Positions 48,735 to 59,354 of a stretch of DNA of 64,000 nt are shown here, piece after piece. Origin of the DNA: Phallusia mammillata. Lineage: Eukaryota; Chordata; Ascidiacea; Phlebobranchia; Ascidiidae. Within the stretch, counting starts at the first letter, position 1. Each line of letters begins with the position of its first letter. The stretch spans positions 57,968 to 121,967 of the forward strand of contig QLIY01000480.1 in assembly GCA_003260075.1 (NCBI GenBank), in the 5' to 3' direction. A program made the position numbers and the translations under genes. The notes below the pieces were generated by a model. The model was not told the origin of the DNA. It did no database searches and saw only the letters and a program-made list of their open reading frames with translations.

Positions 48735-49170
48735 AGGGAAACAAACGGACTTAATAAAAATAAATAGAGGTGTACGACAGGGATGGGGACTGTCAATGCT
48801 ACTTTACGTGGCCGTCGCCGAATGTCTAATCCGAGCCGTTAATAATACTGATAAAATAAACGGAATTAAATTTGGTAAAACCGAACTAAAAGTTCAACAG
48901 TATGCAGACGACAGCACTTTTTTAATTTCAAATCAACAATCCCTTAATGAAATTTTTAACTTAATGACTCTTTACCAAAACGCAAGTGGGCAAAAAAATA
49001 AATCAAAACAAAACAGAAATCCTTGGCATCTCGGAAAATCTACGATCGGAACTTGAAATTACCTTTCCAGATTGTACGAAGCACTCCCCAAAAATACTAG
49101 GCGTCAAATGCATAAAAATAACTTTGATTCCAATGAAAACTGGAATCCTGTGATAAGACAGGCAAAGCAC
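48735..49170 (+). pseudogene. Reverse transcriptase palm fragment, copy 2
   Basis: A near copy of 48290-48720 joined after a G run (48721-48731). It has IRAVNNTDKINGIKF and QQYADDSTFLISNQQ, so the YADD box is intact here. It is truncated at its start. Probably the same element from the other haplotype. Confidence 0.65.
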
Positions 49171-49504
49171 ATTACCTCAGTTTTCGCTGCGCGTAAATTA
49201 TCTTTTACAGGAAAAATAGCAATAATAAATATATTAATTTACCCCAAAATCTTTTTTTTGCGCGGGCAGTGAGACCCTTTCCCACGCATATGAAGCAATT
49301 AAAATATATCATATTTCAGTTTTTTTTGGGCTCCAAGAAAATTTGAACAACTTAGTAGACGGAAATTAACCATTTCCCTAGAAAAGGATGGTTTGAAATT
49401 CCCTCGGTTGGAGACAAAACTAGAATCGGTTTACTTTGAAAAAATGCGTGATTTTTTAAATATTGAACAAATAACCGAACTTTGGCAAAATTGGGCCCGT
49501 TATA

Positions 49505-49539
<35 letters not shown>
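49505..49539 (+). other. Run of 35 G inside the retrotransposon
   Basis: It splits the C-terminal part of the retrotransposon ORF2 between NWARY and GTKLKQKK. Probable gap placeholder. Confidence 0.7.
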
Positions 49540-51398
49540 CTTAGGTACTAAATTAAAACAAAAAAAATCTTCCATTTTTGATATTTTAAAACCAATTTCA
49601 TGGAAACTAAAACGAGATTGGAAAAAAAATTACGATTGCTACTTAAACCTAATCCAACAAAATAACGATTTCAATTGGCAAAAAGCAAAATTACGTCACT
49701 TCCACTACGAACTCATCAACGCTTAGGAATTAGAGTTTACCCCAAGTCATCTAACAGACTTCAATTGGAAAGGGGCCAGATTCCTAACAAAAGGAACCGG
49801 GCCTTTCTTCAATAATTTTGAAAGACAATACGCATATGTGTCTCACCAATCCTTTAAATGGGGTAATTTTTACAAAAAGCAAAAACCTTTCTTTTTGCGA
49901 AACGGAAACCCTCGGATAACTCAATGTAAATTCTGCAAACCTTGCAAGACAATATCGAAAATTTAATAATTAATTGACCAATCTCAAATTCTATTTATAG
50001 CCCGTTTAAATGAACTGGGGGGGGGGAGACCCTTTACCACGCATATAAAGCAATTAAAATATATCATATTTCAGTTTTTTTGGGCTCCAAGAAAATTTGA
50101 ACAACTTACTAGACGGAAATTAACCACTTCCCTAAAAAAGGGTGGTTTAATCACTTTGATTCGGACACACGGCTCTTTTTAATAAAGACAACTTCGATCT
50201 GGCGTCTGCAAATAATTAAGGGGGGGGGGCCATTTACCCTTTGACCCCGACACTAATTTGAAACTATATAATCACTTTGATTCAGACACACCGCTCTTTT
50301 TAATAAAGACAACTTCGATCTGGCGTCTGCAAATAATTAAATAATTTGTTTTTTTGTACAGGAAATGATGTCAGCTTTACTGAGCCAACAACAGTCATTT
50401 TCTTGTCATAAGGAAAATATTTTAAAGGTAAAATTGCACATTGTAAAAAAGACTGAAAATCTTCTAGTTAAACAGTTTTATCTGGGCTACTTCGTTTTTA
50501 AGTTAAGATATAATTGGTTTAAAACGATTTAGGCTTTGCCTGAAAGATAACGCATTATTGTTCCATTTATTCTTGATCCAGTGTGTTTTAACCCTAGGGT
50601 CGCTTTATTTGGTAGTGTGGTCCATTTTAGAAAACCGTTTTTACTTGATTGTAAACCGCATATTAAAGTGTTGAAATATAATGTAAGCTTCCCTCGATTG
50701 TAAGCCACATGTTTTGATGTTAGTAACTATTTTCTTATAAAACGTCTGTCTGTTGTAATGTAGCAAAACTATTTGCTCATACTTGAAAACAACTTTAACC
50801 AGTAAAATCAACATGTAGAAGATTTTTTAACCTAAAATGAATTTGTAAGCAGGGGGTAAAATAATATCAGTATCAAGTTAAATTATAATCCGCCCTCGAT
50901 TGTAAGCTGCACAAACTTGAGGGTAAAAAACTTTATAAGCCGCAGCTTGCAATCGTATAAATACGGTAGTTTACAGAACCTTTCGCCAACTGAGTAGCGT
51001 GGTTTATTGCATGTTACGAATTCTTGGCAGCTAGAAGCGGTCAAAGAAAAACAGAAATCGGTCACAACCACACCACCTAGACGCATACATTCGCAAACCG
51101 CGTGATTATAAGTCGGAAGCTCTTGAACCCATGGAAGGAGACTTTTCTAGAATTTTTCTTAATCCAGCGGATGAAAAGTCGCGAGCTCAGGTAAGAACGA
51201 ACACCGTCATGTACTTTGTTCTGGTGCTATTTATGTACTTTTTTCACAAAAAATGTTAATGAATCAGGTTGGAAAAAGTTTTTTTTTGTTCTGGTTACAT
51301 TCACGTATAAGACATATGAAACATTTTCTCTGCAAAGACCGGCCTAATACTGTACGTGTTTTGCCTTTGTCTCCATTTTCCAGGACATTTGTGTAATA

Positions 51399-51812
51399 CA
51401 GCGGTTCTTAAACTCGGGTCCGCGGTCCTTCAGAGGTCCGTGAGGCAATTTTGGGGGGACCGCGAAAAGGTTGAATTCTATAATCCTATTTGGCGTCAGT
51501 TTGTGCCACAAAGTAAGTTTAAATCAGAGTAGAATTGAGAATCGACTGTCTTCATTGCTAAACAATAGCTTTTATTGCATGACAACTAACAAAAATGCAA
51601 TTGTTCGCGCACAATCGTAATGTATTTTGTCTTTCTGTGATGTCAGATGATGTCTTTGGTCATTGTTATGCGCAATTTTGCATAACTAGCTAAAATCCTG
51701 CAATCAACTTTCGTTTTTTTGAAAAACACATTTAGGCTTAAGGACCGCGAGCCCTCGAAATAATGGCAAACAGACGTTTTAAAAAAATAATGAAAAAGTT
51801 TAAGAACCACTG
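51399..51812. mobile_element. hAT-type MITE with perfect 8-bp target duplication
   Basis: 414 bases from CAGCGGTTCTTAAACTCGG to AGTTTAAGAACCACTG. GTGTAATA flanks it at 51391-51398 and 51813-51820. GGTCCGCGGTCC and GACCGCGAGCCC words lie near the ends. It sits in an intron of the inverted gene X copy. Confidence 0.87.
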
Positions 51813-52517
51813 GTGTAATAGAACTCCTTGGCAAGCAAATCTCTTATACATATTAATCTTCAAAGACGTCGTAACATACTTAACTCAATTTGAAATAGTT
51901 TTGTGATCACTGATCTGTTAAACGTATAAAAATTCACAATGGATATAGACCAAAAGGTTTTACAGCCACCATGTTACATTTCCAATTGCGATCGCATAAT
52001 TACCTGTTGGAAAAAATAAATATTAAGTAATTAATTAACTCAGGTATTTCAAACAATTGTTTACTGTTAAAGGACCCTGAACATCACGTGACATTCCTTC
52101 ATTGTGACGTCAGCCATGAGCACTTCTCGCGGCCACCTAGCGGCCGATCAGTAGAGAGTCAAACCACTGAAGTGACTGAATTCGAAAAATTTCTTGGCGA
52201 TCCCGAAAACTTACGGTGAGCGTGATTCGTGATGCCCCTTTTTCACATGATACGTTCCATCACATGACAGAACTTAATGGCACCCAACCTTGAAGGATTT
52301 TAAGACTTTGTAACATAAGTTATTAGCTGAAATCCTTTTGTTTCGTTGAAAATTATCCTATTGTCAAACACATCAAAAGCATGAGAAACGTTCTTTGACC
52401 AATCGAAACAATTCTGCAAACGTTTGGCAATTATACCTCAAGGTTGTAGCACTTGAAATGAATTTGTGCTGAATTTAATATTATAGTGTTGTTTTTGATT
52501 TGTAGAATTCCGGATGA

Positions 52518-52518
<1 letters not shown>

Positions 52519-52597
<79 letters not shown>
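52519..52597 (+). other. Run of 79 G replacing exon 8 sequence
   Basis: The G run starts after GATTCCGGATGACG-type exon sequence and ends just before CCAG|GTATAA, exactly where the minus-strand gene X has about 60 bases of exon. Ordinary exon sequence is therefore missing here, the best single proof that these runs are not genuine DNA. Confidence 0.8.
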
Positions 52598-52599
<2 letters not shown>

Positions 52600-53019
52600 A
52601 GGTATAACACCTCCTAATTGTATTGAAACGAGTTGTTAGATTTTTTACTAACTTACTTACTGTTGCTCTATAATCTAGTGATTCTTAACCCTCTTTGAGC
52701 TCACATACTGTTTAAGATTTTGTAAAGTTAATTGTCTACAATTTTAAGACAAAACTAACGGCTACACATTGAATGTGTTTCGATATCTCTTCTAAACTTT
52801 TTATGTCCATTGCCCCTATAGCCCAGGTAAGCAGATCATTTGTGGGATCTGGACACCAACATTTATTTAACGTTATGAAAACTTACCTTATGTTTAATTG
52901 GATTGATCAAGGTTCTTATTGCAAACTGGAGTTGTAATCGGATCGGTTTCAGGCTTAGGATTTTTTATCTAACGGGATTTTTTGTAGCCCTTACTTCACA
53001 TCCTGTGTCCATCAACAGA

Positions 53020-53041
53020 TATATATATATATATATATATA
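53020..53041. repeat. TA dinucleotide microsatellite
   Basis: About eleven TA units in an intron of the inverted gene X copy. Confidence 0.7.
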
Positions 53042-53556
53042 CGTCTTGTTTAGGTCATTGTCTATTATTGCCCCTTATGTATGTCTTCTTTATTATAAGC
53101 CTGTCAATCAAATTAACGGGCCAAAACCGGCTTCTAAAAAGCAATTCGGGTTCGGGCTAGGTTGCAAACCTGTACTTTCGGGTTCGGGTCGTATTTCGGC
53201 CACGCCTACAACTCTGGGCCAGACCAACATAGGTATTTTCGCTATTACCCACCCATTGCTCATTACAGGATTGCTGGGCGCTTTAAAGGGCAAGGAAAAA
53301 GCGAATGCAAAACTTGTTTTAAGGACAAAGAAGAGCTCTCATAAACACGCCACATAAAATTTGGACTCTGTATCCGCTAAAAGTGCTGATGTCAGCAAAA
53401 AACTGTTTTTCGGTCAAAATCAAATCCGGAACAAGGTAATGTTACCAAATGGAAGTTTGCTATGTTGCACTGTGGTCACAGTTTTTGTTTTAATGCACTT
53501 CGCATGTGTTTGTAGTTTTATTTTTGTTCACAAAACTGTGATTTTTGTATGCAGCA

Positions 53557-53562
53557 AATAAA
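53557..53562 (+). terminator. Poly(A) signal AATAAA after the inverted gene X copy
   Basis: AATAAA about 200 bases after the last coding exon of the inverted gene X copy. The matching place in the minus-strand gene (about 29.79 kb) has AATTGA instead. Confidence 0.35.
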
Positions 53563-54260
53563 ATATAATTTTTTTTTGTTACACCCATTTTTTGTTGTGC
53601 TAGGTCAGAAGTTGCAGACACATTTCTAAAAACAAGTTAGCGTATTTTGTTTCCGACTTTTTTTTTACTTTGAGTTTTGTTTGTATTTTATTTTAGAAGC
53701 ACGGATAAAGGGGTAATGCCAATCTCACATTATATAAAAAAAAGAATTAAAGTAAAAAAATATAGGAAACACTATCTGGCTGTCTGTTAGCACACATATC
53801 ACCCACTTTTGGTACAAAAATTTTAATTTTCACAATATTTTTTTAACATACATTACAAAAGAGGGCTATGGCATCTTTGTCAAAAGACGTTGCCCCCAAC
53901 TCCCCACACACTTCCAAACTTTTAAACCTAATCGTAATTTGCAGCAGCTTAAACGGTGTTTCCTATTTCATTGGCGTTTTTAATTTATTTTTATTAAAAT
54001 CTCTCTTTAGGGCAAACATCGCTTATACTTTTATTCTTTAAGGATTTTTCATTTTTTTCACGGGGTTCGAACCCAGGACACTCCCGGGGACGAATCCCGA
54101 CCAAGGTTATTTTTTTCTGTCTGTAGATGGGTCAGGCGCGCTAGACCATTCGGCCAAGTTCCTGCCCTAAAGTGCGGAAACAATAGCAAATCTACAGGCG
54201 TGCCGACTGGTAGCCGAGTTTGACGAAGTGCGTCATTTTTGTGCAATGCTTCCGTGTGCN

Positions 54261-54640
54261 CCAGATTCCTAACAAAAGGAACCGGGCCTTTCTTCAATAA
54301 TTTTGAAACACAATACGCATATGTGTCTCACCAATCCTTTAAATGGGGTAATTTTTACAAAAAGCAAAAACCTTTCTTTTTGCGAAACGGAAACCCTCGG
54401 ATAACTCAATGTAAATTCTGCAAACCTTGCAAGACAATATCGAAAATTTAATAATTAATTGACCAATCTCAAATTCTATTTATAGCCCGTTTAAATGAAC
54501 TTCTTGTAAATGAATTCCATTTACCCTTTGACCCCGACACTAATTTGAAACTATATAATCACTTTGATTCAGACACACCGCTCTTTTTAATAAAGACAAC
54601 TTCGATCTGGCGTCTGCAAATAATTAAATAATTTGTTTTT
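54261..54640 (+). mobile_element. Second copy of the L1/Tx1-type 3' end
   Basis: Matches 49787-50345 without its internal G runs: FLTKGTGPFFNNFE, CKFCKPCKT, then NHFDSDTPLFLIK. It therefore shows the undamaged order of the element's end, with FHLPFDPDTNLKLYNH linking the two parts. It is 5'-truncated at the N. Confidence 0.65.
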
Positions 54641-55190
54641 TTGTACAGGAAATGATGTCAGCTTTACTGAGCCAACAACAGTCATTTTCTTGTCATAAGG
54701 AAAATATTTTAAAGGTAAAATTGCACATTGTAAAAAAGACTGAAAATCTTCTAGTTAAACAGTTTTATCTGGGCTACTTCGTTTTTAAGTTAAGATATAA
54801 TTGGTTTAAAACGATTTAGGCTTTGCCTGAAAGATAACGCATTATTGCTACATTTATTCTTGATCCAGTGTGTTTTATCCCTAGGGTCGCTTTATTTGGC
54901 AGTGTGAGCGCTAGACCATTCGGCCAAGTTCCTGCCCTAAAGTCCGGAAGCAATAGCAAATCTACAGGCGCGCCGACTGGTAGCCGAGTTTGCCGAAGTT
55001 CATCATTTTTGTGCAATGCTTCCGTGTGCAAATTCCCCTAATTTTTTGAGTCCAGTAGTGTTTGAGTTGTTTATTGAACTTAATTTGTCCTTGAGCCATT
55101 GCATGATAAGTAATCAACAGAAAGTGTATACTGTTTCATACCTTCTCTCTAGCCTACACAGTTAATGTATTGTCACCTGTTGCACTGATC

Positions 55191-55590
55191 AGACCTCATA
55201 GATTTTCCAATTATTAAAACGGCTGCGTTTGCGCATGTGAAAAGCACATTTAATCCCGCTTTGATTTTTTTTAATTAGGCTTGCCAGCCAAAGAAGTGTG
55301 TTTTGATTGTGTCTAGAAAAACGAAACGTAAGGTTTTAATGACTTTAGTGAAAGTTGATAAGGGTAATATTCGTAAAGCACAGCGAAAAAATTGTGTCTT
55401 TCATGAACTATTACTTTTTCGCAGAATTCCGTCCGAAAAAACGCATATCAAACCTTGCCATTTGGTCACAAGCAAATATTTCACTTTACCAAAAGACTCA
55501 GATCGTTTCCTGTCATTGAAACAAAGCCCAAAACAAAAATACGTCATTGATTTGTTTGCGAACCGTTGTGAGGAATAGTTCGGCTTTTAC
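55191..55590 (+). promoter_or_regulatory. Conserved upstream block before a CUB signal-peptide exon (copy 2 of 3)
   Basis: Homologous to 28438-28880 (inverse) and 58940-59290. It contains a 91-codon open frame (KAQRKNCVFHELLLF). The other two copies carry frame-breaking insertions or deletions in it, so I treat the block as regulatory or untranslated rather than coding. It ends about 80 bases before the start codon at 55671. Confidence 0.5.
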
Positions 55591-55670
55591 TCTTATAGTG
55601 GTAAAGGAAACTCGACATTCAGATTTCTAATTGATTTGTTTGTAGATTTGGTAATTGTAGTTGTAAAGTC

Positions 55671-57352
55671 ATGGATTTTTTGTGCACGCTAACGCTTCTA
55701 TTTGTAAACTCTGATTGTGATGGTAGGTAATTTTTGCTCTGCTTTCATATCCCATTTTTTTGACGTAAAGGGTTAAGCGAAGTGAATTTGTTTAATTCAA
55801 CCAAGCTTATAGTTTCTTATCAGTAAAAAACAAGTAATTTTAACTATTATAAATAGAATAAGCACTGGTCTAGGGACGGCACAGTAAGAAATACTCATAA
55901 TTTATAGTTTAAATTAAAGTTAGACGACAAAGTGGAGTCAGCATGATTGTTTGCCAACATTTTGTTCGACTGTTTCAGCACAACCATGCAATCAGAACAT
56001 CTTTGTTACTCCAGGAATGACAGGTCTCATTTCATCACCTAACTACCCTGCTGAGTATGGACCAAACACTGTCTGTACCTATCAGTTACGCAGTTCGATT
56101 CCTGCAAGAATTATTACCATCACGTTCAAAGCTTTTGATCTCGAACATGGAACTTTCTGCCGGTAAGATTGATAACTTCTGAGATCAGTGTAGTAAGCGG
56201 ACCAGGAATTTTGATACCTTAACTAAGCCTAAAACCCGGACCAAAACATTTTCTGTAAAGTTTATCAAGGTCAACTTTATACGGGATCTGTTCATAACTT
56301 TAATGATGAATGTAACGATGAATGTAAAAACTGCAAATTCAGACCCGAATTAATTCTGTTTCGTTCAAACTTAAGCCTTAAACCAAATGAAAAAGTCCGG
56401 TTCTGGTGACAACTCTACCTGGGACGAATAAGATTTTATCAAAGCCGGCCACATGTAACAAATTTGAAAGAAATACTACATATCTAAATGATGTCATTTG
56501 CTCGGGGGGGGGGGCGGTTGCATTAATGCTCGTGGCTCATTCTGGTGTCACTGTCGTACTGGTTACACGCTTGGAGTTGACAAGAAAACATGTGAAGGTG
56601 AAATCATAGTTTTAAACAGTGGTACCACAAGAGTTTAATATTGAAATCCAAATATGGCAAACCGGTCCAAGTCCACGCATGCATTTAAAAAATGCGAAGA
56701 TACGAAATTATTAACGATTCTGATTCGAAAAGGGGGATGTTTGAATCCTAATAGGGAAATCTCGTTTAAATATGTACATGTATTAAACGTTTAGAGAAAA
56801 AATGAAGGTAACGATTTTTTACGATTCGAATCAGATAAGAACAATATTCGAATTCTGATTGACAAACCGGTTCAAGTTCATGCATGCATTTAACTTTCAG
56901 AATAAACATGCAAAAGGTAAAAAAAAGCGAAATGCATTTGTTTTGTGAAACGATAAAAATACAGCTACCGATATAGAGCTTTCACTTTGCAGTAAAAAAA
57001 TATTATAACAATAATAAATAGGATAAGGACCACTGGTCTGGGGAAGGCGCAGTAAGAAATGCTCATTTATAGTTTAAATTAAAGTTAGAAAACAAAGTGG
57101 AGCCAGCATGATTGGGGGGGGGGGGAAATCACGATGTGAAGTAAACTTAAGTGAGCTCTTAATTGTTTGTTTGGAATAGGTATGACTACGTACAAGTATT
57201 TGATGGCCCTAACAACCAATCCCCCTCACTTGGAAAGCATTGTGGAAGTAATCTGCCTCCAGCTTACAGCAGTTCCGGCCAAGAGCTGACAGTTGTGTTC
57301 AAAGCAGACGAATCGACGAGTGGTGATGGTTTCGCAATCCGTTATGGTACTG
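55671..57352 (+). CDS. Secreted CUB protein, first three exons (partial or mosaic)
   Basis: Exon 55671-55722 encodes a signal peptide (MDFLCTLTLLFVNS). Exon 55979-56162 encodes a CUB first half (AQPCNQNIFVTPGMTG, SSPNYP). Exon 57180-57352 encodes the second half ([30 protein letters not shown]). Sizes (52, 184, 173 nt) and phases match the opening of the minus-strand CUB-EGF gene (58, 184, 173). The intervening intron contains G runs, dispersed repeats and an orphan EGF-like exon piece at 56515-56597. The gene probably continues into the following CUB exons, but the assembly is too broken to fix a full model. Extracellular; ligand unknown. Confidence 0.62.
56515..56597 (+). pseudogene. Orphan EGF-like exon fragment
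   Basis: Starting directly after a G run (56504-56514), the frame reads CINARGSFWCHCRTGYTLG then VDKKTCEG and ends at a GTGAAA donor in phase 1, the same phase as the EGF exons of the minus-strand gene. It is the second half of a calcium-binding-type EGF module. Its acceptor and first half are lost. It shows that an EGF-containing paralogue or allele exists beyond the pieces assembled here. Confidence 0.6.
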
Positions 57353-57693
57353 GTTTGTTTCTTTTTATCCTTGGTGGTCCGGCAACGCTTGAATGCATTG
57401 TGCCCAGAGAACAAGCTACTTAACCATGCAAAAAAAGTGTAAAGCCCCGCTAAAAAGTCCAATATATTGCATGTTTTGCATATTCCAAATATTGCACCCT
57501 ATTTTTATGCCAGACCTATTCCGGGCGCTTTTCCGAATCAAGCCCAATGCCAGTAATTAGCCTGGCCTGCTTTGACTTTTATATGAGTGTGCAGTGATCG
57601 CTGGTGTGCACGAACGCTTCAGGGCTGATTCAAGTTAGAAGACAAAGTGGAGCCAGGATGATTGTTTGTTAACATTTTGTTCGACTGTTTCAG

Positions 57694-57877
57694 CACAACC
57701 ATGCAATCAGAACATCCTGGTTAGACCAGGATGGACAGGTCTCATTTCATCACCTAACTATCCTGCTGAGTATGGACCAAACACTGTCTGTACCTATCAG
57801 TTACGCATCTCGGATCCTGCAAGAACTATTACCATCACGTTCGAAGCTTTTGATCTCGAACATGATACTCTCTGCCG
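57694..57877 (+). CDS. CUB first-half exon (tandem copy)
   Basis: 184 nt between TTTCAG and GTAAGA, phase 1 in and 2 out. Reads AQPCNQNILVRPGWTGLISS and ends EHDTLCR. One of six first-half exons on this strand; no second-half exon follows before the next G run. Confidence 0.6.
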
Positions 57878-58161
57878 GTAAGATTGATAACTTCTGGGAT
57901 CAGTGTCGTAAGCAGACAAGGAATTTTGAGACCCTAACTAAGCCTAAAACCCGGCCCAAAACCTTTTCTGCAAAGTTTACTAAGGTCAACTTTATACGGG
58001 ATCTGTTCATAACTTTAATGATGAATGTAACGGCCCAAAAAGACGTTAAAAGCGACATGCTTCATTGTTCAAACGTTTTTGTGTTTAAAATTGTTGTGGT
58101 TGATGTGCACCTTTTCGCCATACTTCGTACACATGGAGGTGGGGGGGGGGGACAGTTTCAG

Positions 58162-58345
58162 CCCAATCATGCAATCAAAACATCTTGGTAACACCAGGAA
58201 TGACAGGTCTCATTTCATCACCTAACTATCCTGCTACGTATGGACCAAACACTGCCTGTACCTATCAGTTACGCAGTTCGGATCCTGCAAGAACTATTAC
58301 CATCACGTTCATAGCTTTTGATCTCGAGCATCATTCTCTCTGTCG
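58162..58345 (+). CDS. CUB first-half exon (tandem copy)
   Basis: 184 nt after a CAGTTTCAG acceptor that follows a G run at 58140-58150. Reads [16 protein letters not shown] and ends EHHSLCR, closest to the minus-strand CUB1 exon (EHHTLCR). No matching second half directly follows. Confidence 0.58.
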
Positions 58346-58939
58346 GTAAGATTGATAACTTCTGAGATCAGTGGTTAAGCCGACCAGGAATTTTGAGACC
58401 TTAACTAAGCCTAAAACCCGCCCGAACCCCTTTTTGTAAAGTTTACCAAGGTCAACTATATACGGGATCAAGGTCATAACTTTAATGATGAATGTAACGG
58501 CCCAAATAGACGTAAAAAGCGACATGCTTCATTGTTCAAATGTTTTTGTGTTTAAAATCATTGCGGTTGATGTACACCTTTTCGCCATACTTCGCACACA
58601 TGCAGGTGGCTTACACTTGCTTACACCATATCACTGATGGTGGCATGATCATTTGCCGAAACGTTTGAACAATAAAGCATGTAGTCTTTTACGTCTATTT
58701 GGACCGTAAGGTCAAGTTTAAAAAAATGCAAGTCATGCCGAATAATTCCGTTTCGTTCAAACTTAAGCCTGAAACCGAACGGGGGGGGGGGGTTGTGGGG
58801 CTAACTTAAAAACGGTTTCAAAAAACCTTGGAAAGTTTATAAATCCTTCGTGATCTGGAAACTCAAATTTTACTATTTAATAAAGGCAATGTAGCTGTAT
58901 AGCGCAGTTTTAGGCCTTTTTCAGACTCGGGGGGGGGGA

Positions 58940-59290
58940 ACCCGCTTTGATTTTCTTGAATCAGGCTTGCCAGGCAAAGAAGTGTGTTTTGATTGTGTCT
59001 AGCAAAACGATACATTAAGTTTTTATGACTTTAGTGAAAGTTGGTAAGGGTCATATTCGTAAAGCACAGCGAAAAAAATGTGTCTTTCATGAACTATTAC
59101 TTTTTCGCAGAATTCCGCCCGAAAAAACGCATATCAAACCTTGCCATTTGGTCACAAGCGAATATTTCACTTTACCAAAAGACTCATATCGTTTCCTGTC
59201 ATTGAAACAAAGCCCAAAACGAATACGTCATTGATTTGTTTGCGAACCGTTGTGAGGAATAGTTCGGCTTTCACTCTTATAGTGGTAAAG
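58940..59290 (+). promoter_or_regulatory. Conserved upstream block before the second CUB signal-peptide exon (copy 3 of 3)
   Basis: Homologous to 55260-55590, starting right after a G run at 58928-58937. The open frame of that copy is broken here near KRIRH by a small deletion. Placed about 65 bases before the start codon at 59355. Confidence 0.5.
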
Positions 59291-59354
59291 GAAACTCGAT
59301 ATTCAGATTTCTAATTGATTTGTTTGTAGATTTGGTAATTGTAGTAGTAAAGTC

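Larger units (their letters stand above)
46690..50345 (+). mobile_element. L1/Tx1-type non-LTR retrotransposon remnant, frameshifted and rearranged
   Basis: Broken frames in the order of an L1-type ORF2. At 46740-47120 is an endonuclease-like part (VGGDS, HGLVYSFRFF, RIDRFYCNIE, then FSDHNF). At 47900-48500 is reverse transcriptase (NWRPISLLNADYKLISK, VDLKKAFDTIDH, GVRQGC, QQYAEDS). At 48735-49170 is a second copy of the palm with an intact YADDS. From 49190 to 49970 is a C-terminal region with a CKFCKPCK zinc-knuckle-like motif. A tail runs to about 50345, ending LFLIKTTSIWRLQ. Multiple stops and frameshifts and G runs at 48721, 49505-49539, 50017 and 50221 make it inactive as shown. The catalytic YADD is YAED in the first copy. 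It lies next to, and partly replaces, the start of the inverted gene X copy. Confidence 0.82.
50362..53357 (+). pseudogene. Inverted partial, frameshifted copy of gene X
   Basis: Exon equivalents on the plus strand: 50362-50427 (exon 5, 66 nt instead of 68), 51031-51190 (exon 6, 160 instead of 162), 52073-52215 (exon 7, 143, intact), 52506-52601 (exon 8, almost wholly replaced by a G run) and 53269-53357 (exon 9, one extra base). Splice sites are conserved. Exon 6 shifts frame before the MEGDFSRIF segment. Exon 9 read from the acceptor ends early. Exons 1-4 are missing and the L1-type element occupies their place. A second exon 5 copy is at 54648-54713. Either a decayed inverted duplicate or a divergent allele placed in the wrong orientation. 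Confidence 0.7.
53358..55190. other. Spacer with retrotransposon tail and duplicated flank
   Basis: No host exon is seen apart from a copied gene X exon 5. A tRNA-like head on the minus strand at about 54058-54170 (TTGGCCGAATGGTCTAGCGC box A; GGGTTCGAACCC box B) is probably a SINE. The flank around CATTCGGCCAAGTTCCTGCC is present twice (54140-54259 and 54905-55028). Between them lies 54261-54900, which repeats the retrotransposon 3' end and exon 5 (as at 49787-50590) and starts at the single N at 54260. This looks like two alleles, one with inserted sequence, merged. Confidence 0.5.

Noticed and set aside
54058-54170. Possible tRNA-Leu/Ser gene on the minus strand
   Set aside because: Boxes A and B are good, but no 7-bp acceptor stem closes and the interior is too long and irregular; a SINE head is likelier.
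55303-55578. 91-codon open frame before the CUB gene
   Set aside because: Homologous blocks at 28.5 and 59.0 kb carry frame-breaking indels; treated as conserved regulatory or leader sequence.
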